18,930 nucleotides of DNA, taken from Acidithiobacillus ferruginosus. GTDB taxonomy: Bacteria > Pseudomonadota > Gammaproteobacteria > Acidithiobacillales > Acidithiobacillaceae. The DNA lies in assembly GCF_018854495.1 (NCBI RefSeq), contig NZ_JABBDR010000121.1, positions 1-18,930 on the forward strand, written 5' to 3'. Shown here in pieces: positions 1 through 5,632 of the stretch (the first letter of the stretch is position 1; the number at the start of each line of letters is the position of its first letter). The position numbers and the translations under genes were made by a program. The notes beneath the pieces were generated by a model that saw only the letters and a program-made list of their open reading frames with translations, was not told the origin of the DNA and searched no databases.

Positions 1-23
1 TTGGGTGTTTTAGCTTTGTTCAT
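1..23 (-). CDS. IS3-family OrfA, first codons only (partial)
   Basis: On the minus strand a GGAG ribosome-binding site (bases 32-29) precedes ATGATG. Starting at the second ATG gives MNKAKTP, the kind of lysine-rich start seen in IS3-family OrfA helix-turn-helix proteins. OrfA and OrfB are normally joined by a programmed -1 frameshift into the transposase. Only about seven residues are visible, so the product name depends on the neighbouring terminal repeat. Confidence 0.5.
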
Positions 24-76
24 CATGACTCCATTCTCTTGGAAAAAGGAGCCTCCTCAAAATCCGGGGCGGTTCA
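1..76 (-). mobile_element. IS3-family insertion sequence, left (orfA-side) end
   Basis: On the minus strand this begins TGAACCGCCCCGG at base 76, a terminal inverted repeat typical of one IS3-family subgroup, and runs leftward out of the window. Bases 51-76 form a 26-bp terminus that matches the IS terminus at 18854-18879 at 23 of 26 positions. An orfA-like start with a ribosome-binding site lies just inside. Base 77 onward is phage sequence. The family call rests on recalled terminus consensus and on the orfA start; the element body is not visible. Confidence 0.75.
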
Positions 77-289
77 GATTCTGTCTATATCTGTGCTGAC
101 GTAGTTTCTGTCACGTCTAGTACAAGCTCTGCTGTTACTACGTCTTGTGACAGTGGGGCCTATGTGCAGGTTCCGCCGCCCCTGCTTATGGATAGTACCG
201 CGTTTGCTTCTTTGGCCACTGTGACAGTTTTCGCTTTCATGGTGGCTTACGCGGTGCGTGTTGTTGTGCGGCTTATTTGGCGTCCCTAA
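77..289 (+). pseudogene. Inovirus small membrane protein, 5' end removed by IS
   Basis: A frame stays open from the IS junction to the TAA at 287-289 (70 codons) with no convincing start: the first in-frame ATG (188) and GTG (164) lack a good ribosome-binding site and would discard a well-formed N-terminal part. The visible part has CADVV and SCDSGAY segments (a Cys pair), then PPPLL, then one membrane segment (about FASLATVTVFAFMVAYAVRV) and a basic tail RLIWRP. Small Cys-pair plus one-helix proteins of this kind sit just before the major coat gene in many inoviruses and may be minor coat or morphogenesis proteins. The missing start is best explained by the adjacent IS insertion; a shorter functional product from GTG 164 is possible. 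Confidence 0.6.
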
Positions 290-300
290 TGAGGTGTTTT

Positions 301-561
301 ATGTCTGACAATAAAGCTGTTGTTGTTCGTCGTTTTCGCAAGGTGTCCGCTTTTCTTGGTGGTGCTTCGGCTTTCGCCTTTCCTTTGGTTTCTTCCGCTA
401 CGGGTCTCGGTCTGGGCATCGGTGCTGCCACGACCACGGACGCGGCTTCTTTCCAGTCTACCCTGACCACAACGATGACTGCGCTTGCAGGTGCCCTCAT
501 TTTGGTCGGTTTGGGTATTCTGGCAGTTAAATGGGTTGTTGGTTTGGCCAAGCGCGGTTAG
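301..561 (+). CDS. Inovirus major coat protein paralogue 1 (pVIII-like, 86 aa)
   Basis: The start is ATG 301 because GAGG at 291-294 is well spaced; the longer reading from TTG 277 overlaps the preceding gene and has no such site. Layout: basic N-terminus with RRFRK, a hydrophobic segment AFLGGASAFAFPLVSSA (signal peptide), a Gly/Ala/Thr linker, TDAASFQSTL, one membrane helix and a positive tail LAKRG. This is the pVIII pattern: export, insertion in the inner membrane, then assembly around phage ssDNA with the basic tail toward the DNA. Its last 17 residues are almost the same as those of the gene at 603-746. It is followed by a strong hairpin, as after gene VIII in Ff phages. Confidence 0.8.
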   Translation: MSDNKAVVVRRFRKVSAFLGGASAFAFPLVSSATGLGLGIGAATTTDAASFQSTLTTTMTALAGALILVGLGILAVKWVVGLAKRG

Positions 562-568
562 TTTTTTG

Positions 569-590
569 GGGGCTTCGGCCCCTTCTATTC
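569..590 (+). terminator. GGGGC-UUCG-GCCCC hairpin after first coat gene
   Basis: Bases 569-573 (GGGGC) pair perfectly with 578-582 (GCCCC) around a UUCG tetraloop, followed by a T-rich stretch with interrupting bases. It begins 7 bases after the stop of coat gene 1. In Ff phages a terminator after gene VIII keeps coat expression above that of the genes behind it; the same role is inferred here, probably with partial read-through. Confidence 0.65.
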
Positions 591-602
591 TTTTAGGTTT
601 TT

Positions 603-746
603 ATGCCTACTTTACCGGTTAATGATTGGACTTTGTTTGTTGTCACAATGGTTATTGTTTTGGGTACCCTTCCTACTGCATGGGTTTTAGTTGGTTTGGG
701 TATGTTGGCGGTCAAGTGGGTTACTGGTCTAGCCAAGCGCGGTTAG
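603..746 (+). CDS. Coat protein paralogue 2, 47 aa, no signal peptide
   Basis: ATG 603 to TAG 744-746 encodes 47 residues. The C-terminal half (VGLGMLAVKWVTGLAKRG) aligns position by position with the coat protein at 301-561 (VGLGILAVKWVVGLAKRG). The N-terminus MPTLPVNDW runs straight into hydrophobic sequence, so there is no cleavable signal peptide and the protein resembles an already mature coat subunit. Ribosome-binding site is weak (AGG near 596-598). It lies between two other coat paralogues in the same direction. It could be a minor coat protein (pVII/pIX-like role), a second major coat, or a decaying duplicate; the intact frame and conserved tail favour a working gene. Confidence 0.65.
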   Translation: MPTLPVNDWTLFVVTMVIVLGTLPTAWVLVGLGMLAVKWVTGLAKRG

Positions 747-786
747 TTTTTACGTCTATGACCCCCTATTTTTCTACGGTGATTCC

Positions 787-987
787 ATGAAAAAAATAAT
801 CTTGCCTTTGTTGCTTTTTTCTTCTCCTACTTTTGCTAGTGTTGTCGGTGCTACTGATTCCGTGGATGCCGCCGCTTTTCAGGATACGCTCGCTTCTGTT
901 TTTGCGGCTATTGCTGCTGTCCTTGTCCTTGTCGCCTTTGCTTCCCTTGCGATTAAATGGGTTATCGGTTTAGTTCGGCGTGGCTGA
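787..987 (+). CDS. Coat protein paralogue 3 with standard signal peptide (66 aa)
   Basis: MKKIILPLLLFSSPTFA is a textbook signal peptide with cleavage likely after TFA, leaving a mature chain of about 49 residues: acidic TDSVDAAAFQDTL, one membrane helix and basic tail LVRRG. Size and layout match pVIII-type major coat proteins. It shares the motif (A)xKWVxGLxxRG and the DAAxFQxTL motif with the coat gene at 301-561. The start ATG 787 has only a weak upstream GGTGA. The three coat-like genes at 301, 603 and 787 look like a tandem family; which one dominates the virion cannot be told from sequence. Confidence 0.75.
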   Translation: MKKIILPLLLFSSPTFASVVGATDSVDAAAFQDTLASVFAAIAAVLVLVAFASLAIKWVIGLVRRG

Positions 988-1012
988 TTTTTTCTAATTT
1001 TGAGGGGGTGTC

Positions 1013-2296
1013 ATGTGTGGCTTACCGAGTGGAATTATTTTTATGCGATTCTTTTTGTGTCTTTGTATATTGTTTTCGGCCCCTGATGTATATGCGGCAA
1101 CCGTAGCGACACCTAACACAATCGACATGTCCCTAAATGGAATGGGACAATGGGAGATGTCTAACCTACCGTCTGCCGCTGACCCTGGCACTATTTCAGA
1201 TGGTCCAGGTTTTTACTATTTCACTAATCCGAATAATACGCCCACTGTTGATTCTTCAGGTAACGTCTCCGCGGATTTACCTACGCCTGCTTTGCCAGTG
1301 CCTGGAGATAACGCGGGAATTACAGGCATTTCATCGACTGACCTTGTAAAAGCGTCTGATATTGCCGCGACTCTTATGCCATATCTTGCTTATCTTGCTG
1401 GATTATCTCCCCAAGCGCGTCTTGCCATTACTGGAGCTTCTGCGTTGTGGTCTATGTATGAAAATTATTATAATACTGATATTGCGTCTAGTTCTGGTTC
1501 TTGTTCTGGTACTGTTTGCACTACTGCTTACGCCGCTTGCCAAGCTAGTATTTCTTCTTCTCTTGGTACTGGTTATTCCGTAGATACGTCTACGTTGCCT
1601 GGCTCTTGTTATACTTCAAATGGTATTGATGCGGGTTGGGGTCCTTATTCTTTTTCTTCGTCATCTTCTACGTCAACGGCCCCATCTGCGCCCACTTTGG
1701 CTCAGACTGCTTCTATGCTTGCCCAAAATGCCACAAATTCGTTAACTGCTTTGCAAGATATGCCAGCTTCCAATGTTGCTAAAATTCCTATGACGCAACT
1801 TTTACACGGTCCATCATCAGCCACCGGACCCACATCAACGTCCACGTCCACCGATTCGTCAGGTAATACTACCACTACCTCTTCAACGCCTTCATATAAT
1901 ATTGGATATAACGGTAATCAAGCCCAAGTAACGCCAACTGTTCAAAACGTAACAAAGGTTTGTACTTCGACCGGCTCTTGTACGACAACCAACACTGCAA
2001 GTCAGCCTATACAAAATACTCCTTTTGTAGCGCCTACTGTATCTTTTGCTTCCTCTGGACTAAGTGCGGCTCTATCAGGTATGCAGCAAACCACGCCGTT
2101 TGCAAACATAGGGTTTGGTAGTGCATGGCTTCCGCAATCCTGCCCTCCGGCTCCTACGTGGAATGTACAATTGCCATTTGGATATAATCAAACATATACA
2201 CTCCCTACCAGCTATATATGCGATCTTGCCGGTGATATGAAACCTGTTGTACTAGGAAGCGGCGGAATTTTATCTTTAATGATCTTGGCGTGGTGA
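1013..2296 (+). CDS. Inovirus adsorption protein (pIII-like, 427 aa)
   Basis: ATG 1013 is set by a strong GAGGGGG at 1002-1008. The first ~28 residues form a signal peptide (FMRFFLCLCILFSAPDVYA, cleavage probably after YA). The rest is a long Ser/Thr/Gly/Asn-rich exported region with Cys pairs (about SGSCSGTVC, TTAYAACQAS, CTSTGSC) and a low-complexity Ser/Thr stretch near residues 275-293, ending in a Cys-containing segment and a short hydrophobic C-terminal anchor (VVLGSGGILSLMILAW). This is the architecture of the tip protein pIII, which binds the host pilus and secondary receptor. Position between coat and pVI genes agrees. No sequence family was recognised; the call is by size, layout and synteny. 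It is 7 bases from the next gene. Confidence 0.75.
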   Translation: MCGLPSGIIFMRFFLCLCILFSAPDVYAATVATPNTIDMSLNGMGQWEMSNLPSAADPGTISDGPGFYYFTNPNNTPTVDSSGNVSADLPTPALPVPGDNAGITGISSTDLVKASDIAATLMPYLAYLAGLSPQARLAITGASALWSMYENYYNTDIASSSGSCSGTVCTTAYAACQASISSSLGTGYSVDTSTLPGSCYTSNGIDAGWGPYSFSSSSSTSTAPSAPTLAQTASMLAQNATNSLTALQDMPASNVAKIPMTQLLHGPSSATGPTSTSTSTDSSGNTTTTSSTPSYNIGYNGNQAQVTPTVQNVTKVCTSTGSCTTTNTASQPIQNTPFVAPTVSFASSGLSAALSGMQQTTPFANIGFGSAWLPQSCPPAPTWNVQLPFGYNQTYTLPTSYICDLAGDMKPVVLGSGGILSLMILAW

Positions 2297-2303
2297 GGTA
2301 AAT

Positions 2304-2648
2304 ATGGGCGCAATCATATCTGGATTTGCCGCGTGGCTTATGTCTATGCTCGCGTTATTAGTTGCTTGGGGTGCTAGGTATTTTTTGGCACGGCTTATTT
2401 TATCGCTTGGCCTTGGCGTTATGACCATCACCGGCATAACGGCAGGTTTGTCTGCATTAGAATCTTTAATAGAATCTTCGCTAACCGGCACAAGCTCGAC
2501 GATGACTTGGATTTCATCCATACTCGGACTTATGGGGTTTGACAGTTTCGTAAATATCATATTTGCAGCATATCTTGCAAAGTTGTCACTTAAAGGATTA
2601 CAACAAGGCGGTTCTATTTCCTCATTTTTCATTAAAGGCCAAGGTTAA
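2304..2648 (+). CDS. DUF2523 / pVI-like minor coat membrane protein (114 aa)
   Basis: Three hydrophobic segments are visible: roughly residues 5-22, 26-50 and a C-terminal one around 75-97, with a basic tail SLKGL...FIKGQG. Small polytopic proteins of this length immediately before zot are the DUF2523/pVI family, which caps the virion end with pIII and helps release it from the membrane. A GAGGT at 2295-2299 lies just upstream of ATG 2304, and the stop TAA (2646-2648) shares a base with the ATG of zot, so translation is likely coupled. Confidence 0.75.
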   Translation: MGAIISGFAAWLMSMLALLVAWGARYFLARLILSLGLGVMTITGITAGLSALESLIESSLTGTSSTMTWISSILGLMGFDSFVNIIFAAYLAKLSLKGLQQGGSISSFFIKGQG

Positions 2649-3565
2649 TGCTCTCAATTTTATCTGGCGTCCCCGGTTCTGGAAAAACGTTGTGGACTGT
2701 CAACGAAATTCTTAATAATCCCGACTTCAATGGGCGTCCAGTTTATATACATAATATTGATGGTTTCGATTATTCCATACGTGACAATCTTTTTCCCCTT
2801 GAGGACCCGAAGACTTGGAACGACTTACCGGAAAAGTCTGTTATCATATTTGACGAGGCACAATATGCTTTTCCTGTGCGACCCGCTAATCAGGCACCTC
2901 CACCGTGGGTAGACTTATTTTCTACGCATCGTCACAAGGGATATGATGTGATTATGACCTCGCAGCATCCCACTATGATAGATGGCCATATTAGAAAGCT
3001 AGTTGGTCGCCATCTTCATTTTTTGCGTGTTTTCGGCCTTAAATCATGTACAATTTTTGAATGGCCGGAGTACCGGACGGATAATGTCGACAGCACCGCT
3101 CGGCGTAAGGTCGCATTGTCTAAACGCTGGCAATACCCTAAAAAAGTTTTCGGCGCTTACAAAAGTGCTGATGCACATACGCATGGCAGGAAGATACCTT
3201 GGAAGGTGTGGAGTATTCCCTTGCTTTTTATCTTTGCGGCTGTTTGTCTAGGGTATTTATTCCATATTTTACATAGCGGTCAGCTTGCATCTCTCGGCAC
3301 AAAACAGGTAAATCAAGGTTTACACGCTGGCCCAAATTTATCACCGTTGCCACTTAGACCAGTCTCAAACGTAGTTGTAAAATCTGCTCCGCTTCCAAGT
3401 TTGCACATTTACGGCTCAATATCTCATGGTAAAAGGTTTTTCTTTGTGGTTATTACTAAACGCGGTGACTATCTCATGGTTAATCGTTCCCACTGTACAC
3501 AGCACATAGAAAACTGGGTTTGCGACGTTGGCGGGGCGCGTGCTTCCTTGATTTCATCGTCGTAA
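2648..3565 (+). CDS. zot: Zot-family (pI-like) phage assembly ATPase, 305 aa
   Basis: The N-terminal domain has a Walker A motif GVPGSGKT (residues 7-14) and a Walker B VIIFDEAQ (65-72), followed by the MTSQHP (103-108) segment typical of the Zot/pI family. A single membrane helix (about 187-208) separates this cytoplasmic ATPase from a ~95-residue periplasmic part with a Cys pair (CTQHIENWVC). The protein drives extrusion of the phage through the inner membrane and probably pairs with a host secretin, since no pIV gene is seen. Overlap with the stop of the preceding gene (TAATG) suggests coupled translation. This is the firmest marker for an inovirus here. Confidence 0.92.
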   Translation: MLSILSGVPGSGKTLWTVNEILNNPDFNGRPVYIHNIDGFDYSIRDNLFPLEDPKTWNDLPEKSVIIFDEAQYAFPVRPANQAPPPWVDLFSTHRHKGYDVIMTSQHPTMIDGHIRKLVGRHLHFLRVFGLKSCTIFEWPEYRTDNVDSTARRKVALSKRWQYPKKVFGAYKSADAHTHGRKIPWKVWSIPLLFIFAAVCLGYLFHILHSGQLASLGTKQVNQGLHAGPNLSPLPLRPVSNVVVKSAPLPSLHIYGSISHGKRFFFVVITKRGDYLMVNRSHCTQHIENWVCDVGGARASLISSS

Positions 3566-3575
3566 ATTTGCGCGA

Positions 3576-3609
3576 CGGGACCGGCGCCGCCTGGGCGGCA
3601 GCGGTCCCG
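3576..3609 (+). other. Long GC-rich hairpin just after zot
   Basis: Bases 3576-3583 (CGGGACCG) pair fully with 3602-3609 (CGGTCCCG); after a 2x2 internal loop, 3586-3590 pairs with 3595-3599 around a small loop. It starts 11 bases after the zot stop. A T-rich run begins about 19 bases later, too far for a textbook terminator. It could be a terminator, an RNA-processing site, or a ssDNA element such as a packaging signal or origin. Confidence 0.6.
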
Positions 3610-3645
3610 TGCGCTTGGCTGGTCTGTGTTTTTTTCTTGTTCGCC

Positions 3646-3673
3646 TTGCCTCTTTTTCTTTTTCGACTATGTA
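3646..3673 (+). promoter_or_regulatory. Candidate promoter upstream of the repeat protein
   Basis: TTGCCT (3646-3651) and TATGTA (3668-3673) are 16 bases apart, in the otherwise non-coding gap between the zot hairpin and the ATG at 3708. It would give the downstream gene its own transcript. Confidence 0.35.
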
Positions 3674-3707
3674 ATGTTCTGTTGAATTTTGGGGCAGGGG
3701 AGGGTGT

Positions 3708-4244
3708 ATGTTGGTTTTCCCATTCATCTTTGGCTATCCGCGCTGGCTTTACTTGTTGCTTTTTTTGGCGTTTATTGTTGCCGGTATCCTGTTTAATCGT
3801 TTTCTTCGGCATTCCTTGCGCAATGGCCCCCGCTGGGGGAAGTCTTCAGTGACGTCTCGACCCGCTGCCGCTGTGACGCCGCGGCCCGCTGCTACCCCGG
3901 CCTCTCGACCTGCTGCCACTGTCGCGCCTCGGCCGGCTGCTTCCCCGACCCCTCGGCCGGCTACCGCTGTGCCGCCGCGGCCGGCTCCTTTCTTGACTCC
4001 TCGGCCTTCTGCTACTGTGGCGCCTCGGCCCGCTGTTTCCCCCTCCCCTCGACCCGCTCCCCATGTGGCGCCTCCGCCCGTTCCACGTTTTGGTTACTGT
4101 CGTCGCTATCCTGATCTTTTGGCGCTGTGTGATGGTAGTGTTGTGCGTGCTGATCGTTTGGTTGATGTCGAGGCTAAGAGTTCGCCTTCTGCCGCGCCTG
4201 ATGTTTGGGTCAATCTGGCGATTTCGCGTTTTTCCGTACGGTAG
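3708..4244 (+). CDS. Membrane-anchored Pro/Arg repeat protein of the prophage (178 aa)
   Basis: ATG 3708 has a strong GGGGAGGG four bases upstream. Residues about 12-30 form a membrane helix (WLYLLLFLAFIVAGILF) followed by basic RFLRHSLR, giving an N-terminal anchor. Residues 51-122 are nine exact 8-residue units of the form RPAxxxxP. After it comes a ~50-residue globular-looking tail with two Cys (GYCRRYPDLLALCDGS) and acidic DVEAKSS. The stiff proline-rich stalk recalls envelope-spanning proteins such as TonB, but no homology is claimed. In the phage module after zot, possible roles are virion export, secretin contact, or superinfection exclusion. I do not recognise the family. Confidence 0.65.
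   Translation: MLVFPFIFGYPRWLYLLLFLAFIVAGILFNRFLRHSLRNGPRWGKSSVTSRPAAAVTPRPAATPASRPAATVAPRPAASPTPRPATAVPPRPAPFLTPRPSATVAPRPAVSPSPRPAPHVAPPPVPRFGYCRRYPDLLALCDGSVVRADRLVDVEAKSSPSAAPDVWVNLAISRFSVR
3858..4073 (+). repeat. Nine 24-bp tandem repeats coding for RPAxxxxP
   Basis: The 216 bases encode nine consecutive 8-residue units, all keeping Arg-Pro at positions 1-2 and Pro (Ser in one) at position 8. DNA copies are diverged at the variable positions, so the array is old or under selection for the protein pattern rather than a fresh expansion. Confidence 0.8.
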
Positions 4245-4447
4245 TCTTCCGGGCTTGCCCGGCCACTCCCCCAAATCAACCGCCTTTACTTGCCAAACCC
4301 TACAGAAGGGGAAGGGCGGAAAGCGTGTTGATCGCGTGATGTTTTTGCTGCCCGGCTGATTGCTCGATGAAAGCCCGCCCCGTTGGTGAATGTGTCCAGT
4401 CGTTGGCCGGGCGTAACATCCGCTTGTCAGATTGATTTATTCCTGAC

Positions 4448-4475
4448 TTGGCCGACCGTTGAGATGTGGTATCAT
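4448..4475 (+). promoter_or_regulatory. Candidate promoter before the hairpin cluster
   Basis: TTGGCC (4448-4453) and TATCAT (4470-4475, five of six consensus bases) are 16 bases apart. No open frame with a ribosome-binding site follows on this strand, so a transcript would run into the structured stretch at 4484-4601. Confidence 0.35.
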
Positions 4476-4483
4476 CTAGGCGT

Positions 4484-4601
4484 CCTGAGTATCGAGAGTA
4501 GGAAGGGCTGGCTCTCAGGTGCTGGTAACACACTGCGAGACACGCCTTGCAGAAATGCAGGGCGTTTTACTATATGTTGTGTACCTGGCAGCTGACCAGG
4601 T
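4484..4601 (+). other. Hairpin cluster in the prophage non-coding region
   Basis: The 373-base gap between the repeat protein and the regulator holds no gene I can support. It contains three inverted repeats: CCTGAG/CTCAGG (4484-4489 with 4514-4519), a 10-bp stem ACGCCTTGCA/TGCAGGGCGT around a GAAA loop (4542-4565, one T-G pair) followed by TTTACTAT, and ACCTGG/CCAGGT (4583-4588 with 4596-4601). A weaker CCGGG-CTTG-CCCGG hairpin lies at 4249-4262. Filamentous phages keep their packaging signal and replication origins as such hairpins in an intergenic region; a regulatory RNA ending at the 4542 hairpin is the alternative. Confidence 0.5.
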
Positions 4602-4617
4602 TACTACATCTTGTGTT

Positions 4618-5025
4618 TCAGGATTTGAGCCATAGGCGTATGGTTTCGGCTGACTTGCCCATGATTCGTGCAATGTCGCGTGTTGGCACTTGGGTGGCTG
4701 CCAGGTGTTTTGCTTCCTTGATGGCGGATTGCCTACGGTCGCGGTTCTCCCGTGATTTTTCCTTGCGGATTATATTGTTAGCGGTGAAATAGCTGCATTT
4801 GCAGAGTTTTGCGGTTGCGCTGATGTTGTTTGTGCTTTTGAAGGTCTGGATGATTTTTGCTTGCAGGTCTTGCCAGTGTGTGGACGGTGCCGGTGCCTCT
4901 GCGGCTTTTTGTTCTAGGTAGGCTTTCCATTGGTTTTGGCCCTGGACTTCGCGCCAGGGGATTTCAAGGATGATCTGCAGGACATTCCCAAATTGCTTGA
5001 CTCTGATGCTTTGACCTCGCTCCAT
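4618..5025 (-). CDS. Double helix-turn-helix regulator of the prophage (135 aa)
   Basis: Convergent to the structural genes. Two helix-turn-helix-like segments are visible: ISATAKLCKCSYFTANNII (residues about 68-86) and PTRDIARIMGKSAETIRLWL (about 114-133, homeodomain-like, at the C-terminus), joined by a very basic linker (RKEKSRENRDRR). The N-terminal third (SIRVKQFGNVLQIILEIPW) is not recognised. The paired HTH layout also occurs in IS helper proteins, but size, absence of a transposase partner and placement beside the dif site favour a phage transcription regulator or immunity repressor. The ATG at 5025-5023 has a GAGAAAG-like upstream site. Function is inferred, not shown. Confidence 0.6.
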   Translation of the reverse strand: MERGQSIRVKQFGNVLQIILEIPWREVQGQNQWKAYLEQKAAEAPAPSTHWQDLQAKIIQTFKSTNNISATAKLCKCSYFTANNIIRKEKSRENRDRRQSAIKEAKHLAATQVPTRDIARIMGKSAETIRLWLKS

Positions 5026-5094
5026 GTTTGGCTTTCTCGTTCAACATAGGGAATACCTCTAGATAGTCGAAGATGGTGGCCAGCCAACGTAGCA

Positions 5095-5122
5095 GCTTCG
5101 TATAATACTTATTATGTTAAAT
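5095..5122 (+). other. dif: dif-like XerCD site, probable prophage attachment site
   Basis: The 28 bases split as an 11-base XerC-type arm ending CGTATAA, a 6-base centre TACTTA, and an 11-base XerD arm TTATGTTAAAT that is identical to the Escherichia coli dif XerD arm as I recall it. Inoviruses without an integrase integrate at dif through host XerCD. Lying exactly between the last prophage gene and a core gene, it is the expected right attachment site. The left copy should lie outside the window. Confidence 0.8.
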
Positions 5123-5187
5123 GAACTTCTGGGGCCGTTTCGAAGTCTGAAGATTCGGTGGTATTTTGAAAAGCTTAAGGGAGCCTA

Positions 5188-5451
5188 ATGGCTTATTATC
5201 AATCATTCAGCAGTCGGGGTCCTTGGTGGGTACGTCTGCTCGCGGTGATGGTGAGCATGGTCCTGCTGGTCGGTCTATTCTTTTTTGCCATCTTCGCCGT
5301 CATTGCGGTTGCCATGCTCGCGGGCAGCGGAATGCTTTTCCTCTGGTGGCAGCGCCGAAAAATGCGCAAGGGAATGCATACGGATATCGTGGTTACGGAC
5401 TATCGGGAGATTCACCGCCCACGTCCACCTTTCGATAATTCCCATCGTTGA
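5188..5451 (+). CDS. Small membrane protein upstream of tamA (87 aa)
   Basis: ATG 5188 follows AAGGGAG at 5175-5181. Residues about 13-54 are hydrophobic, enough for one long or two short membrane helices, starting at GPWWVRLLAV and ending at LFLWW. A basic cytosolic stretch QRRKMRKG and a short polar tail with TDYREIHRPRPPF follow. No family recognised. It is the first gene right of the dif site, in the direction of tamA but about 180 bases from it, so co-transcription is uncertain. The 5452-5632 gap shows no strong promoter or terminator that I can support. Confidence 0.6.
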   Translation: MAYYQSFSSRGPWWVRLLAVMVSMVLLVGLFFFAIFAVIAVAMLAGSGMLFLWWQRRKMRKGMHTDIVVTDYREIHRPRPPFDNSHR

Positions 5452-5632
5452 TTACCTTTTCGAGCATCCTGAGACAGTCTGACCAAGTCGAAGACCAGTA
5501 AGGTACGCACTGCGAATTGTGTGTACGCTTCTCCCCTTCCGCGCGCCGCATCCTGACCCCATAAATCGTGCTAAACTCGGCAAATCGTCACGCTGTGAGC
5601 AATCTTGGGTGCGTTGACCCGAGGTATTCCCT

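Larger units (their letters stand above)
77..5122 (+). mobile_element. Inovirus (filamentous phage) prophage, left part cut by an IS
   Basis: The order small membrane protein, coat proteins, pIII-like adsorption protein, DUF2523/pVI-like protein, Zot is the classic structural-assembly module of inoviruses. Genes are tightly packed, often overlapping or only a few bases apart, and richer in T-ending codons than the core genes to the right. A dif-like XerCD site at 5095-5122 marks the likely right attachment site. Replication initiator and ssDNA-binding genes are absent; they may lie left of the IS or be lost. The exact right limit is inferred from the dif match. Confidence 0.85.

Noticed and set aside
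1..99. Short plus-strand frame from base 1 to TGA 97-99 as the tail of an upstream phage gene
   Set aside because: Bases 1-76 are the IS end read on the wrong strand, so the frame is accidental.
277..300. Longer start (TTG 277) for the first coat protein
   Set aside because: It overlaps the previous gene and has no ribosome-binding site, while ATG 301 has GAGG at good spacing.
3480..4274. Long minus-strand and alternate-frame readings across zot end and the Pro/Arg repeat gene
   Set aside because: Arg/Ser/Gly-rich compositions follow from the 24-bp repeat read in the wrong frame; no start signals.
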